From assembly GCA_022360015.1 (NCBI GenBank), contig JAKSDQ010000071.1, positions 186,001 through 250,000 of the forward strand: a stretch of 64,000 nt of DNA. Direction: 5' to 3'. The translations under genes and the position numbers were made by a program. This document shows positions 18,254 to 27,550 of this stretch, in pieces; position 1 is the stretch's first letter; each line of letters begins with the position of its first letter. The DNA comes from Cytophagales bacterium. Lineage in GTDB: Bacteria; Bacteroidota; Bacteroidia; Cytophagales; Cyclobacteriaceae. The notes under the pieces were generated by a model that did not search any database, was not told where the DNA came from, and saw only the letters and a list, made by a program, of their open reading frames with translations.

Positions 18254-19783
18254 TTAATGTTTAAAGTGACGAATCCCCGTAAACACCATACCCATATTGT
18301 GCGTATTACAATAGTCAATAGATGCCTGATCTTTAATCGATCCCCCCGGTTGTATTACTACCTCGATCCCCTCTTTTTGTGCAATTTCCACGCAATCAGG
18401 GAAAGGAAAAAACGCATCTGATGCCATCACAGCACCCTGCAATTCAAATCCAAAATGCTTTGCCTTTTTAATAGCCTGTTTCAACGCATCCACCCTGGAA
18501 GTCTGCCCCACCCCGCTTGCCAACAGTTGGCCGCTTCTGGCCAAAACAATGGTATTGGATTTAGTATGCTTGGCAACTTTACTTGCAAATACCAGCGCCT
18601 CATTCTCCTCAGAATTTGTGGCGCGGTCTGTTACGACTTTAAAATCAGCGGCCTCATCTGTTTTTAAATCCCTGTCCTGTTCAATCACACCATTAAGCAG
18701 GCTTTTGAATTGCTTTTTCGTTTTGATCCCGGTTTTCCGGATCAACAATATTCTATTCTTTTTGCTTTTCAAAATGTCTAATGCCTCATCGGTAAAAGCC
18801 GTAGCAATTAATACCTCAAAAAATAATTTGTCGAGCTCCTCTGCCGCCTCGGCATCCACCTTCTGATTGGTCACCAACACACCGCCAAATGCAGAGATGG
18901 TATCGGCTGCAAAAGCTTTTAAGTAGGCCTCTTTTACTGTATTACCGGTAGCTACTCCGCAGGCGTTGGTATGTTTTAAAATGGCAAAAGCTGTCTCTCC
19001 GTCAAATTCATCGATCAATGATACCGCAGAATCAATGTCTACCAGATTATTGTATGACAAAGACTTCCCGTTCAATTGGTCAAACATTTCCGGCAGGTTG
19101 CCATAAAAAACGCCCTGCTGATGAGGGTTTTCCCCATATCGCAAAGTCTGCTCATTCTGCTCACTAAATTTCAAAGACTTCACTTCCCCTCCCTGATTGA
19201 AATAGTTAAATATCAACGAGTCATAATGGGAGGAGACATCAAAGGCCTGCGTGGCAAACAGTTTTCTGTCTTCCAGATCAGTAGCACCTTCTTTTTCTTT
19301 TAATATCGTTTCCAGTGTTTCGTATTGGTTTTTAGATGAAATAATAGTTACGTCCCTGAAGTTTTTCGCTGCCGCCCTTATCAACGAGATACCCCCAATG
19401 TCAATCTTTTCAATTACTTCACTTTCCGAGCTCCCTGACATTACCGTTTCTTCAAAAGGATACAGGTCTACAATCACAAGGTCGATAGCCGGTATTTCGT
19501 ATTGACGTGTATCTTCCAAATCCTGTCGGTGCTCCCTTCTGGATAAGATGCCGCCAAACACTTTAGGATGCAAAGTTTTTACACGGCCTCCTAAAATAGA
19601 CGGATAGCCGGTAAGCCCTTCGACCGGTATCACCTTCGCTCCCAACCCCTCGATAAATTTTTGTGTTCCTCCTGTAGAATAAATGTCCACATCATAATTT
19701 TTCAGTAACCGAATGATCGCTTCAAGATTGTCTTTGTAGTAAACCGATATTAATGCAGATTTTATCTTTATTCTCAAGGACAT
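18254..19783 (-). CDS. purH: Bifunctional AICAR formyltransferase / IMP cyclohydrolase
   Basis: Last two steps of de novo IMP synthesis. N-terminal MGS-like cyclohydrolase domain (IKSALISVYYKD, STGGTQKFIEG, ILGGRVKTLHPKVFGGIL) and C-terminal transformylase domain (LRYGENPHQQ, LKHTNACGVATG, SDAFFPFPDCVE). The open frame extends to a TTG at 19807, but ATG at 19781-19783 (MSLRIKIKSALIS) gives the family N terminus and 509 residues. Purine and mre genes adjoin here, with purN also nearby. Confidence 0.97.
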   Translation of the reverse strand: MSLRIKIKSALISVYYKDNLEAIIRLLKNYDVDIYSTGGTQKFIEGLGAKVIPVEGLTGYPSILGGRVKTLHPKVFGGILSRREHRQDLEDTRQYEIPAIDLVIVDLYPFEETVMSGSSESEVIEKIDIGGISLIRAAAKNFRDVTIISSKNQYETLETILKEKEGATDLEDRKLFATQAFDVSSHYDSLIFNYFNQGGEVKSLKFSEQNEQTLRYGENPHQQGVFYGNLPEMFDQLNGKSLSYNNLVDIDSAVSLIDEFDGETAFAILKHTNACGVATGNTVKEAYLKAFAADTISAFGGVLVTNQKVDAEAAEELDKLFFEVLIATAFTDEALDILKSKKNRILLIRKTGIKTKKQFKSLLNGVIEQDRDLKTDEAADFKVVTDRATNSEENEALVFASKVAKHTKSNTIVLARSGQLLASGVGQTSRVDALKQAIKKAKHFGFELQGAVMASDAFFPFPDCVEIAQKEGIEVVIQPGGSIKDQASIDYCNTHNMGMVFTGIRHFKH

Positions 19784-19876
19784 GTTTAAATTCGTATTAA
19801 AATGCAAAACTATAAACTTTTATATTTTTTTTAATCATTTATTGTTCAATACATTACAAGGCCAATATACTTGTAT

Positions 19877-20482
19877 TTATTGAAAGACAGATAAGGTTTT
19901 TTCGACTACCTGAGGATAAAATTTATGCTCCAGCTTTTGGATTCTCTCTGCCAGTGTTTCAGGCAAATCGGCAGGCTTTACTTCACATTTCTCCTGAAAT
20001 ATTATTTCACCTTCATCATAGTTCTCTGTAACATAGTGGATGGTGATCCCGCTTTCTTTTTCATCCGCCTCAATCACAGCCTTGTGCACATGCATACCAT
20101 ACATCCCTTTTCCGCCAAATTTAGGCAATAATGCAGGGTGGATGTTCACCATTTTTCCCTGATAATTCTCGATCAATTCGATGGGAATCTTCCACAAAAA
20201 TCCGGCTAAAACAATGAAGCTGATGTGGTGCTCCTTCAGGGTGCTGAGCACCCTGTCGGTTTCATAAAATTCATGGCGGTCAAAAGTTACGGTGGGAACA
20301 CCATATTTTTCAGCGCGCCGAAGGGCAAACGCTTTCTTATTATTACTCAATAAAAGACAAATATTGATATTTTTATTACCTCTGAAATATTTAAAAAATG
20401 CTTCGGCATTGCTTCCGCTTCCGGATGCGAATATAGCGAGGTTTTGATTCGTAACTTTCAAATTATCAGGTTTTTGGAGCAC
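19877..20482 (-). CDS. purN: Phosphoribosylglycinamide formyltransferase (folate-dependent)
   Basis: Transfers formyl from 10-formyl-tetrahydrofolate to GAR. About 195-201 residues. ASGSGSNAEAF is the phosphate loop; NIHPALLPKFGGKGMYG carries the catalytic Asn-His and DEGEIIFQE the catalytic Asp. Start is uncertain: no ATG exists near the N terminus. The GTG at 20480-20482 overlaps a TATATTTG that looks like a -7 element, so a TTG at 20459-20461 (giving (M)KVTNQNLAIFASG) may be the true start. Lies between the prenyltransferase gene and purH. Confidence 0.93.
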   Translation of the reverse strand: MLQKPDNLKVTNQNLAIFASGSGSNAEAFFKYFRGNKNINICLLLSNNKKAFALRRAEKYGVPTVTFDRHEFYETDRVLSTLKEHHISFIVLAGFLWKIPIELIENYQGKMVNIHPALLPKFGGKGMYGMHVHKAVIEADEKESGITIHYVTENYDEGEIIFQEKCEVKPADLPETLAERIQKLEHKFYPQVVEKTLSVFQ

Positions 20483-20491
20483 AAATATAGT

Positions 20492-21367
20492 CTAAGATGA
20501 AAAAAAAGCCATGCTTAATATTCCGGACAACATTAATATCTTACAGTAAGTGCTCAGATACGAAAAATCCTTTTTGGTGTCTGCGGTAATCAGCCGGTAA
20601 ATAAAATGGGACAACGGAATAATCAGTACAGCAAAAAAGATGGTTAATGTAGGATTATCCAGCACAGACGCAAGATAAAATAAAAGCGCCGTAAAAACAG
20701 AGGATAGCAGATAAATAATCATTTTGGTTTTTCTAATTCCCCAAATCACCGGCAAGGTCCTGCAACCAAATACAGTATCTCCCTTCATATCCTCAATATC
20801 TTTGATGATTTCACGGATTAAAGTAATTGAAAATGCAAAAATTGCATATACCAACACAAGGAACATGTTCTTTTGATAGTAAATGGCTATCACCAACAGG
20901 GCTGCCCCGGTTAATAATGCTACAGCCACATTACCCACAAACGGAAGCCTCTTTAAATGATTGGAATACAGCCACAGCAATAATGCTGATAAAAAGTTAA
21001 TCAGGGCTATTTTGAAAGACACCAAAAAGCCAATGCCAATACCTGCAAAATTAAGGATCGAATGGGCCGCCATGACTACCCTTCTTTTGAGCAATTTGTC
21101 AACAACCACCCTTTCGGGTTTATTGACAAAGTCTATCTTGACATCATAGTAATCGTTAATAATATATCCGGCGGCTGCAATAAGTACTGTCGATATGGAG
21201 ATAAGCAAAAGTTTATAGTCAGACAGCATGATCTTCCATTGGTTTTGGGTACCGACAAGAAAAATGGCGGTAAAATATTGGGTCAAAGCAATGATGATCA
21301 GGTTAGGAAACCGTGTTAATTTTAGGAAACCGGAAAATGAAAAATTTGCGGGTCGATTTTTTGCCAC
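20492..21367 (-). CDS. UbiA-family prenyltransferase (geranylgeranylglycerol-phosphate synthase-like)
   Basis: 291 residues with eight or nine hydrophobic helices. The two Asp-rich prenyl-diphosphate motifs read NDYYDVKID (about 71-79) and DIEDMKGD (about 192-199). The N-terminal KLTRFPNLIIIALTQYF and the YSNHLKRLPFVGN loop match the Bacteroidota group annotated as geranylgeranylglycerol-phosphate geranylgeranyltransferase, not menaquinone MenA. Lipid product here is unproven; a link with polyprenyl metabolism and the nearby carotenoid genes is only positional. Confidence 0.8.
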   Translation of the reverse strand: MAKNRPANFSFSGFLKLTRFPNLIIIALTQYFTAIFLVGTQNQWKIMLSDYKLLLISISTVLIAAAGYIINDYYDVKIDFVNKPERVVVDKLLKRRVVMAAHSILNFAGIGIGFLVSFKIALINFLSALLLWLYSNHLKRLPFVGNVAVALLTGAALLVIAIYYQKNMFLVLVYAIFAFSITLIREIIKDIEDMKGDTVFGCRTLPVIWGIRKTKMIIYLLSSVFTALLFYLASVLDNPTLTIFFAVLIIPLSHFIYRLITADTKKDFSYLSTYCKILMLSGILSMAFFSS

Positions 21368-21493
21368 AGCCCCTGGATTTTTTGGTAAAGCTCACTGGCT
21401 ACAAAAATCAATAAAAGAATCATCTATTAAAAACTTAACACATAATTCTTTCCGTTTTTAGTTATTATTCCAGGGGCTATATTAAAAGGAACA

Positions 21494-21553
21494 TCTCTTT
21501 GTGTCTTGGTGGTTCACCATTTTTCACCACGGAGGCACCAAGACACAAAGAGA
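21494..21553. repeat. 18-bp-stem hairpin repeat
   Basis: TCTCTTTGTGTCTTGGTG (21494-21511) is perfectly complementary to CACCAAGACACAAAGAGA (21536-21553) with a 24-base loop. The wording (caccaagacacaaagag) is a dispersed hairpin I recall from many Bacteroidota genomes. Not a typical terminator: no T-run. It is 127 bases upstream of the prenyltransferase gene start on the other side. Confidence 0.75.
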
Positions 21554-21558
21554 AACAG

Positions 21559-21615
21559 CCGTTTTCGCTGAGGAGATGGGCATATAGGTGCATGCTTGCG
21601 TTGTGCAACACTCAC
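21559..21615 (-). repeat. 56-base dispersed repeat, copy C (inverted, diverged)
   Basis: On the minus strand it begins GTGAGTGTTGCACAAC and ends GCGAAAACGG, the same ends and almost the same length as the copies at 1120-1175 and 35789-35844, with a diverged middle. It directly follows the hairpin repeat at 21494-21553. Confidence 0.5.
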
Positions 21616-22059
21616 ATCAGGGGAGAGGTGTCGGGTGTCAGGGGGGAGGTGTGGGGTTGTTGACAGGGGGGATGTGGGTGTTGCAGAACTTTTTTTCGAA
21701 AATAAAAATTATGAAGCGAGTGCGCGTTTGAGTGTAATTTGCTGAGGTTGAAAGCTTGGCAGATGAAACGGAAATGCGTGCTCATCGCTGAGAGGGCACG
21801 CGTTATTGCTCCGCTAAACGTGCGGCGGCTTCTTTTGTTGCTTTTGTTATATGATGCGCAACAGCCACGGACGCTGGCGGCAGGTTAAGAATTAAGTTAT
21901 ATAAAAGCCCCCACGATCTTTGCTAATCGCTATCCCAAGAAAATAACAAAAATGCAAAAACTCATATCTTTGCAACCAATCATAGTATGATTAGGTATAT
22001 TGTTGATTATCAGCAATTTATTTTTTGTTATATGAAAGACATAAGGGACCTTTATGGGG
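21616..22059. other. Intergenic region, G-rich then GC-variable, no gene seen
   Basis: About 440 bases. 21616-21690 is G-rich on the plus strand (GGGGGG runs) and includes another short match GTGGGTGTTGCAGAACTT to the dispersed repeat. 21700-21900 is locally GC-rich in patches (CGTGCGGCGGC, ACGCTGGCGGCAGG) and looks like decayed foreign or mobile DNA, but I find no transposase frame. TATCTTTG at 21965-21972 resembles a -7 box without a good -33 element or a downstream plus-strand gene. Confidence 0.4.
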
Positions 22060-22296
22060 TTATAAATCCTTGTGTGAGCCGTCACAAAATGGCTGATTTT
22101 CGGTATGCTTGCAGGTGCACCAGGCCACTTTTTTTTGCGCTTCGATAGTAACACGAACAGGTGTGAATGAGGTACCGTTGTGAGAACCGTCGCAATACGG
22201 TTGATTGGTACTTTTACCGCATGCACACCAAAAGTAAGTACCGGCATCCATTTCTGTAACAATAGGAGACTTTTGAGGAATTTCAGGTTTTTCCAT
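22060..22296 (-). CDS. Dual CDGSH iron-sulfur protein
   Basis: 78 residues with two CDGSH motifs. First: CAC...YCDGSH with ligands Cys24, Cys26, Cys35 and His39. Second: CTC...FCDGSH with Cys60, Cys62, Cys71 and His75. Each should bind a redox-active [2Fe-2S] cluster by three cysteines and one histidine, as in mitoNEET relatives and Miner2-like prokaryotic proteins. Cytoplasmic, no membrane anchor. Role unknown in bacteria; transfer of clusters or electrons is inferred from the family. Complete despite its small size; lies 74 bases after the DUF2520 gene. Confidence 0.93.
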   Translation of the reverse strand: MEKPEIPQKSPIVTEMDAGTYFWCACGKSTNQPYCDGSHNGTSFTPVRVTIEAQKKVAWCTCKHTENQPFCDGSHKDL

Positions 22297-22369
22297 AGTT
22301 TCAAAATTATATAGTTTAAAACATATATCAACGGTATATTGTTCTGTTTTTTATCAAATTGAAAAAAAT

Positions 22370-23158
22370 TCATTCATTGGGATAGGTATCGAGAATGCTC
22401 TGGGTGATCAATTTATAAATATCCGCATAGGATTTATGGGTCTCCAAGGCCTTCAGGTGCTTGTCCAGCACCTCGAGATCACCACGCCGGGCCGGGCCGG
22501 TTTGGGCCTGCTGAGGTCCCAACGCCAATGATTTGTTGATCGTTTCAACAATAAGCGGCTTCAACATTTCAAAATCCAGATGGTTATTGTCCAGCATATC
22601 TTTGGCAATGGTAAAAAGGTGATTGGTAAAATTGCAGGCAAACACCGCTGCTATATGCAAGGCCTGCCGGGAATCTGAATTTATTTGATAGACGCTTTCG
22701 CTGATTCGGTCTGCCATGTTTTTTAGGGTCTTCCGGGTGTGGCGGTTTTCGGCTTCAATGCAAATAGGGATATCCTGGAAATGAACTTTTTTATCCTTGC
22801 TAAAAGTCTGCAGAGGATAAAAGACGCCAATATTCGGGGTGGAGGCGTAACCAAGTACCTCCATGGATTTACTGCCTGATGTATGTACAAGCACAGAGGC
22901 TTCAGGAACTACTATTTCCCGGGCAATTTCATCAATAGCATCATCAGATACGGCTACAATGAAAATTTGTGATGTGCTTTCTGAAAAATCCAGGTCTTTC
23001 TTTAGCTCGGCCTGGTATAGCCGCCCTATCAACTTTCTGGCATTTTTGGTATTCCTGCTATATACTTCCCTGACAAAGTAACCAATGTTATCCAATTCGG
23101 GCGCCAGGTGCCAGGCCACATTTCCGGAACCAATCAACGAAACCTGTAAAGTTGACAT
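22370..23158 (-). CDS. Rossmann-like / DUF2520 oxidoreductase-type protein
   Basis: 262 residues. N-terminal Rossmann domain with VSLIGSGNVAWHLA (GxGxxA nucleotide loop, residues 6-19) and the VHTSGSKSMEVL segment; C-terminal all-helical DUF2520 domain with LHIAAVFACNFTNHL. Resembles ketopantoate reductase/6-phosphogluconate dehydrogenase folds and is usually annotated as an NADP oxidoreductase-like protein. Reaction unknown. ATG at 23158. Confidence 0.85.
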   Translation of the reverse strand: MSTLQVSLIGSGNVAWHLAPELDNIGYFVREVYSRNTKNARKLIGRLYQAELKKDLDFSESTSQIFIVAVSDDAIDEIAREIVVPEASVLVHTSGSKSMEVLGYASTPNIGVFYPLQTFSKDKKVHFQDIPICIEAENRHTRKTLKNMADRISESVYQINSDSRQALHIAAVFACNFTNHLFTIAKDMLDNNHLDFEMLKPLIVETINKSLALGPQQAQTGPARRGDLEVLDKHLKALETHKSYADIYKLITQSILDTYPNE

Positions 23159-23264
23159 AAATGCCTGAACAACAATTTTAATTTATTCTTTTGCCTCCAT
23201 GACGATTGATGTAATCATACCAGTGGTTTCAGGCTATACCTGAAATTTAATCTCCGCCCTTCTC

Positions 23265-23714
23265 TTACTGCTTATCATATTTTTTCGGGGCATACAAAAA
23301 ACCAAAGGCTTCACATCCTTCTTTGGTATGTTTTTCATGGTGGATATAATGGGCTCTCATGATCCTTTTCATATACCGGTTTTTTGCCTTGTAGGGGATC
23401 TTTATCCGGCGGTGAACAATGATGTCATGAAATATAAAGTAAAAAACACCGTAGCCAGTGATTCCGATACCTATGTACAATGCAAAATAAAATTGCTGGC
23501 TTACTGTTCCCAAAAGTATCAGTAAAATGGCCGGAATACTGAACACCACCGCAAATAAATCATTTTTTTCCAGGGCATGATTGTGCAAGGTATGATGAGA
23601 ACGGTGCCAGCTCCACAGGAAGCCATGCATTACATACTTGTGGGTAAACCATGCTACACCTTCCATAAAAAAGAAGGTTCCTACCGCCAATAAAACATAA
23701 ATTAAATTTTGCAA
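23265..23714 (-). CDS. crtZ: Beta-carotene hydroxylase CrtZ
   Basis: Membrane di-iron hydroxylase of the fatty-acid hydroxylase superfamily; adds 3-hydroxyls to beta-ionone rings to make zeaxanthin. 149 residues. His clusters HKYVMH (25-30), HRSHH (37-41), FHDIIVHRR and HYIHHEKH are all present. Ten bases downstream of ispH on the same strand. No lycopene cyclase is in the window, so the ring-bearing substrate must be made by a gene elsewhere. Confidence 0.93.
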   Translation of the reverse strand: MQNLIYVLLAVGTFFFMEGVAWFTHKYVMHGFLWSWHRSHHTLHNHALEKNDLFAVVFSIPAILLILLGTVSQQFYFALYIGIGITGYGVFYFIFHDIIVHRRIKIPYKAKNRYMKRIMRAHYIHHEKHTKEGCEAFGFLYAPKKYDKQ

Positions 23715-23723
23715 GCTTTCAAC

Positions 23724-24569
23724 TTAATAAGTTAATAATTCATTTTTAACCTCCTCCATCAACCACATCGGTGTTGAAGTCGCACCGCAAATGCCTACCT
23801 TATCATTCTGTGAAAACCATGATTTATCAATTTCCTCAGACCGTGAAATAAAATAGGTATTGGGGTTTGTCTTCTTACATACATTGTATAGTACCTTTCC
23901 GTTGGAGGACTTTGTTCCTGACACAAAGATAATTTTATCAAACTTGTTGGCAAAATCCCTAAGTTCTTTATCACGATTAGACACCTGCCGGCAAATAGTG
24001 TCGTTGGCAATAACTTCTATGCCCGCATCTTCGAGGGTTTTCTTGATCTCATAGAAATTATCTGTACTTTTGGTCGTCTGACTGTATAGTGTAATTCTTT
24101 TTGGCAAACTTTCCAGGTCCAGCTCGTTGATATCCTGAAATACAACGGCTTTGTTACTAGTCTGGCCTAGCAGTCCAATTACCTCGGCATGTCCATGCTT
24201 TCCATAAATATAAATCAATTCTTCCTTATCATAGGAGTTTTTAATTCTGTTTTGCAGTTTAAGCACTACCGGGCATGAGGCATCTATCAGTTCCAGGTTA
24301 TTATCAATAGCCAGTTGATAGGTGGAGGGGGGTTCACCATGGGCTCTGATCAACACTTTAGCGTCTCTGATTTTCTGAAGTTCTTCGTGATTGATGATCT
24401 TCAGTCCTTTCGCCTCAAGCCTTTTTACTTCCTCATCATTATGAACAATGTCACCCAAGCAGTACAGATTACCCTGCTCATCCAAAATTTCTTCAGCCAT
24501 TTCGATGGCATATACTACCCCGAAGCAAAAGCCTGAATTTTCGTCTATACTTACCTTTAAATTATACAT
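23724..24569 (-). CDS. ispH: 4-hydroxy-3-methylbut-2-enyl diphosphate reductase
   Basis: Last step of the MEP isoprenoid pathway, giving IPP and DMAPP through a [4Fe-4S] cluster. 281 residues. Cluster cysteines are seen in GFCFGV (Cys15), DASCPVV and NDTICRQ; IRAHGEPP and GKHGHAEVIGL carry substrate-binding His residues; the GATSTPMWLMEEV end is typical. Sits inside the carotenoid genes, supplying precursor. Confidence 0.96.
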   Translation of the reverse strand: MYNLKVSIDENSGFCFGVVYAIEMAEEILDEQGNLYCLGDIVHNDEEVKRLEAKGLKIINHEELQKIRDAKVLIRAHGEPPSTYQLAIDNNLELIDASCPVVLKLQNRIKNSYDKEELIYIYGKHGHAEVIGLLGQTSNKAVVFQDINELDLESLPKRITLYSQTTKSTDNFYEIKKTLEDAGIEVIANDTICRQVSNRDKELRDFANKFDKIIFVSGTKSSNGKVLYNVCKKTNPNTYFISRSEEIDKSWFSQNDKVGICGATSTPMWLMEEVKNELLTY

Positions 24570-24635
24570 ATTGATTTTTAAGTCTGGGTAATTTTTTTGA
24601 TATCCTGTATTGTTAATGCATACAAAGGTGATTTA

Positions 24636-25469
24636 TTATATATAATTGAATCTGTGCTTGAAATAGGTTTGAATTAAAAGGGCGATTTTTTTATTATCCG
24701 GAATTCTGACCCTTTCCTGCATAATTTTAGAGGCCGGGCAATCCCGGATCTTTTTGAATAATTTAAGATAATATATATAGGCCAGGTACACACCCATACT
24801 GGCCCCTTTAGGCAATCCCAATATACCGTCATAGGCTGCGTCAAAGTCTTTGGAAATATCCTCCTCTATGGCAACTTTGGCCGTTTTGTTAAAATGATTA
24901 AAATCGACATTAGGAAAATAGGTTCTGCCTCTTTCAACAAAGTCACTTTTCATGTCTCTCAGGAAATTCACTTTTTGAAATGCGGCCCCCAGCCTTCTGG
25001 CCGGCTCTTTTAGTTTCCGGTACAAGGCATCATCCCCTTCGCAGAAAACGCGTAAACACATTAATCCTACCACTTCTGCCGAACCATAAATGTATTCATC
25101 GTATTTGTTTTCATTGTAATTTTGAAAATACAAATCCATCTCCATGCTATGCAGGAAAGCATTGATTAAACCGGGTTCGATATTGTATTTTTTTACGGTA
25201 ATCTGGAAAGCATGCAAAACGGGATTAAGGCTTATTCCGTTATCAATAGCCTTGTAGGTATCTTGCTTAAAATCTTCCAGCAACTGCCTTTTGTCATGCT
25301 CATGAAAGGTATCTACTATCTCATCGGCATAACGTACAAAACCATAAATAGCATAGATAGGAAAATGGTACTTTTTATGGAGTGTCTTTATCCCAAGCGT
25401 AAATGAGGTACTGTAATGCTGCGTAATTAGCTTACTGCATTTGAAAGTGGTTTCGTCAAAAAGTTCCAT
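24636..25469 (-). CDS. crtB: Phytoene/squalene synthase family (CrtB)
   Basis: Condenses two geranylgeranyl diphosphates to phytoene. 277 residues. First aspartate motif YADEIVDTF (about 48-56), second NFLRDMKSDFVERGRTYFP; FTLGIKTL near the start is typical. CrtB and not squalene synthase is chosen because crtI follows upstream on the same strand with 34 bases between and crtZ is downstream. Confidence 0.95.
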   Translation of the reverse strand: MELFDETTFKCSKLITQHYSTSFTLGIKTLHKKYHFPIYAIYGFVRYADEIVDTFHEHDKRQLLEDFKQDTYKAIDNGISLNPVLHAFQITVKKYNIEPGLINAFLHSMEMDLYFQNYNENKYDEYIYGSAEVVGLMCLRVFCEGDDALYRKLKEPARRLGAAFQKVNFLRDMKSDFVERGRTYFPNVDFNHFNKTAKVAIEEDISKDFDAAYDGILGLPKGASMGVYLAYIYYLKLFKKIRDCPASKIMQERVRIPDNKKIALLIQTYFKHRFNYI

Positions 25470-25503
25470 CGTTTTTCGGGCTATGAATATAAAAATAATT
25501 AAT

Positions 25504-26988
25504 TCATTGTTTAATACCGAATTCTTTCATTATTTCCCCTGCTACTACCTGACCGGAAATAATTGATGGGGGCACTCCGGGGCCCGGCACGGTCAATTGT
25601 CCGGTGTAAAAGAGGTTTTGTACTTTCTTGCTTTTTAATGAAGGTTTTAAAATAGCCGTTTGCCTTAATGTGTTGGCTAAACCGTATCCATTACCTTTAA
25701 AAGCATGATAGTCTTTAATGAAGTCGTTATGGGCAAAACTTTTTTTGTAAATAACAGCATTTCTGATGTTTTGTTTTGTTAATCTTTCCAACCTTTCCAT
25801 GACCAGATTATAGTACTTTTCCCTTATAGATGGCGTATCTTCCAGGCCGGTTGCAACAGGAATTAAAATAAAAAGATTTTCGCAACCTTCAGGCGCCAGG
25901 CTGTCGTCTGTAACGCTAGGGGCAGATACATAAAATAGTGGTTTTTCCGGCCATTTCCTGGTTTCATAAATCTCGACAGCATGCGGCCCAAAATCTTCAT
26001 CGAAAAACAGGTTGTGGTGACGGAGATTTTGCAGACGTTTGTTAATACCAAGGTAATAGATGAGACATGAGGGCGCCATCACCCTACTCTCCCAGTATTT
26101 CTCATCATAGCTTCTGAAAGCAGCAGGTAACAACGCCGATTCGACATGGTGATAATCCGCCCCACCGACCACCACATCAGCGGCGAATTTTTGCCCGGCA
26201 GTAACCACACTTTCAGCGCTTTTTCCGTTCATTACAATTTCTTTTACCTCCTGATTATATTCAAAGATTACTCCTTTTGATTGTGCTAACCGAACCATCC
26301 CTTCAATGATTTTAAACATGCCTCCCATCGGGTACCAGGTTCCCAGTTTGATGTCTGCATAGTTCATCAGACTATACAAGGCCGGTGTGTTTTCGGGCAA
26401 TGCCCCAAGGAATAAAACCGGAAATTCCATTAGTTCGATCAGCTTTTCATTTTTAAAAAACTTGCGAATATGTTTGTGAATGGAAACAAAGACATCGCAT
26501 TTTAAGAGGTCCAATAAAAGCTGTAAGCTGAGAAATTCAAATATGGACCGGCCGGGCTTATACACCAGCTTATTGATACCAACCTCGTACTTGTACTCTG
26601 CCTCTTTAAGAAATTGAATCAGCTTCTCGTAGCTACCGGTCTCGAGATTTTCAAACAATGCCCCCAGCTCGCCAAGGTCGGCAGGAATATCTACAAAATC
26701 ATTTTCCCCAAAAATCACAGTATATGAGGGGTCCAGCCGGATTAAGTCATAATAGTCAGCGGTAGAGTGACCAAATCTCCGGAAATAGCTTTCAAATACG
26801 TCCGGCATCCAATACCAACTTGGCCCCATGTCAAATCTAAAACCCTCGGCCTGGAAACTTCTGGCCCTTCCTCCGGGACGATCATTCTTTTCAAGGACGG
26901 TCACTTCATATCCTTGATCAGCCAGAGTGGTAGCAGCAGCAATGCCTGCAAAACCGGCCCCTATGACAACAACTTTTTTATTTGGCAT
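25504..26988 (-). CDS. crtI: Phytoene desaturase CrtI
   Basis: FAD-dependent desaturase converting phytoene to lycopene (or neurosporene). 494 residues. Dinucleotide motif VIGAGFAGIAAATTLA (7-22) followed by EKNDRPGGRARSF; the C-terminal NLFYTGQLTVPGPGVPPSIISGQ is the bacterial carotenoid-desaturase signature. First gene of the crtI-crtB-ispH-crtZ set; 256 bases separate it from the divergent DUF4286 gene, so its promoter must lie there. Confidence 0.96.
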   Translation of the reverse strand: MPNKKVVVIGAGFAGIAAATTLADQGYEVTVLEKNDRPGGRARSFQAEGFRFDMGPSWYWMPDVFESYFRRFGHSTADYYDLIRLDPSYTVIFGENDFVDIPADLGELGALFENLETGSYEKLIQFLKEAEYKYEVGINKLVYKPGRSIFEFLSLQLLLDLLKCDVFVSIHKHIRKFFKNEKLIELMEFPVLFLGALPENTPALYSLMNYADIKLGTWYPMGGMFKIIEGMVRLAQSKGVIFEYNQEVKEIVMNGKSAESVVTAGQKFAADVVVGGADYHHVESALLPAAFRSYDEKYWESRVMAPSCLIYYLGINKRLQNLRHHNLFFDEDFGPHAVEIYETRKWPEKPLFYVSAPSVTDDSLAPEGCENLFILIPVATGLEDTPSIREKYYNLVMERLERLTKQNIRNAVIYKKSFAHNDFIKDYHAFKGNGYGLANTLRQTAILKPSLKSKKVQNLFYTGQLTVPGPGVPPSIISGQVVAGEIMKEFGIKQ

Positions 26989-27244
26989 TGATTTATTTTG
27001 AATTTATGGTGACAACCTCTCATTTTTCAATGAAAGAAAATTTGTTATAAGCCAAAAACAATGTCTTCCGCTAACATTCCCAAAAATTAACACCATATTA
27101 CTCATTTTGATTGATACAAGTGTAAACTTTCTATCAAAAAAAGTCTAATATTCGGTATATGAAAGAACAATAAGTAGGTTGTTTCTGATATTGAGGATAT
27201 TGTTCTAAATTGAGCTTTTATGAAAACAATAAGATGCTGAGATT

Positions 27245-27550
27245 ATGATTTTATATAATGTAACGGTGAACGTTGAAGACGATGTGGTAGATGAATGGAT
27301 CGCATGGATGAAAGAAAAACATATCCCGGATGTATTGGCAACAGGACAATTTGTCGATTATAAAATTTATCGCCTGATAGGTGAAATCCCCAATAATGGC
27401 ACCACTTACTCCATTCAGTATTTTGCGCATTCCATGAAGGAAATTGATAACTACCTTGCCAATTTCGCTACCAAATTAAGGGATGAGCATATGAAGAAGT
27501 TTAAGGATAAGCATGTGGCGTTCAGGACCGTCCTAGAATCCGTGAATTGA
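27245..27550 (+). CDS. DUF4286 family protein
   Basis: 101 residues beginning MILYNVTVNVEDDVVDEWIAWMKEKHIP, the defining start of DUF4286, with FDYKIYRL-like and YSIQYFAHSMKEIDNYL blocks. Ferredoxin-like alpha/beta dimer fold expected; small cytoplasmic protein of unknown role found across Bacteroidota. Monocistronic, followed by the G-rich gap. Confidence 0.9.
   Translation: MILYNVTVNVEDDVVDEWIAWMKEKHIPDVLATGQFVDYKIYRLIGEIPNNGTTYSIQYFAHSMKEIDNYLANFATKLRDEHMKKFKDKHVAFRTVLESVN

Noticed and set aside
21961-21972. Plus-strand promoter at TATCTTTG
   Set aside because: Good -7 box but no -33 element about 19 bases upstream and no plus-strand gene after it; it faces the 3' end of the CDGSH gene.
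21930-22373. 147-codon minus-strand frame over the CDGSH gene
   Set aside because: Overlaps the dual CDGSH gene in another frame; composition is unnatural and the CDGSH motifs are decisive for the real frame.
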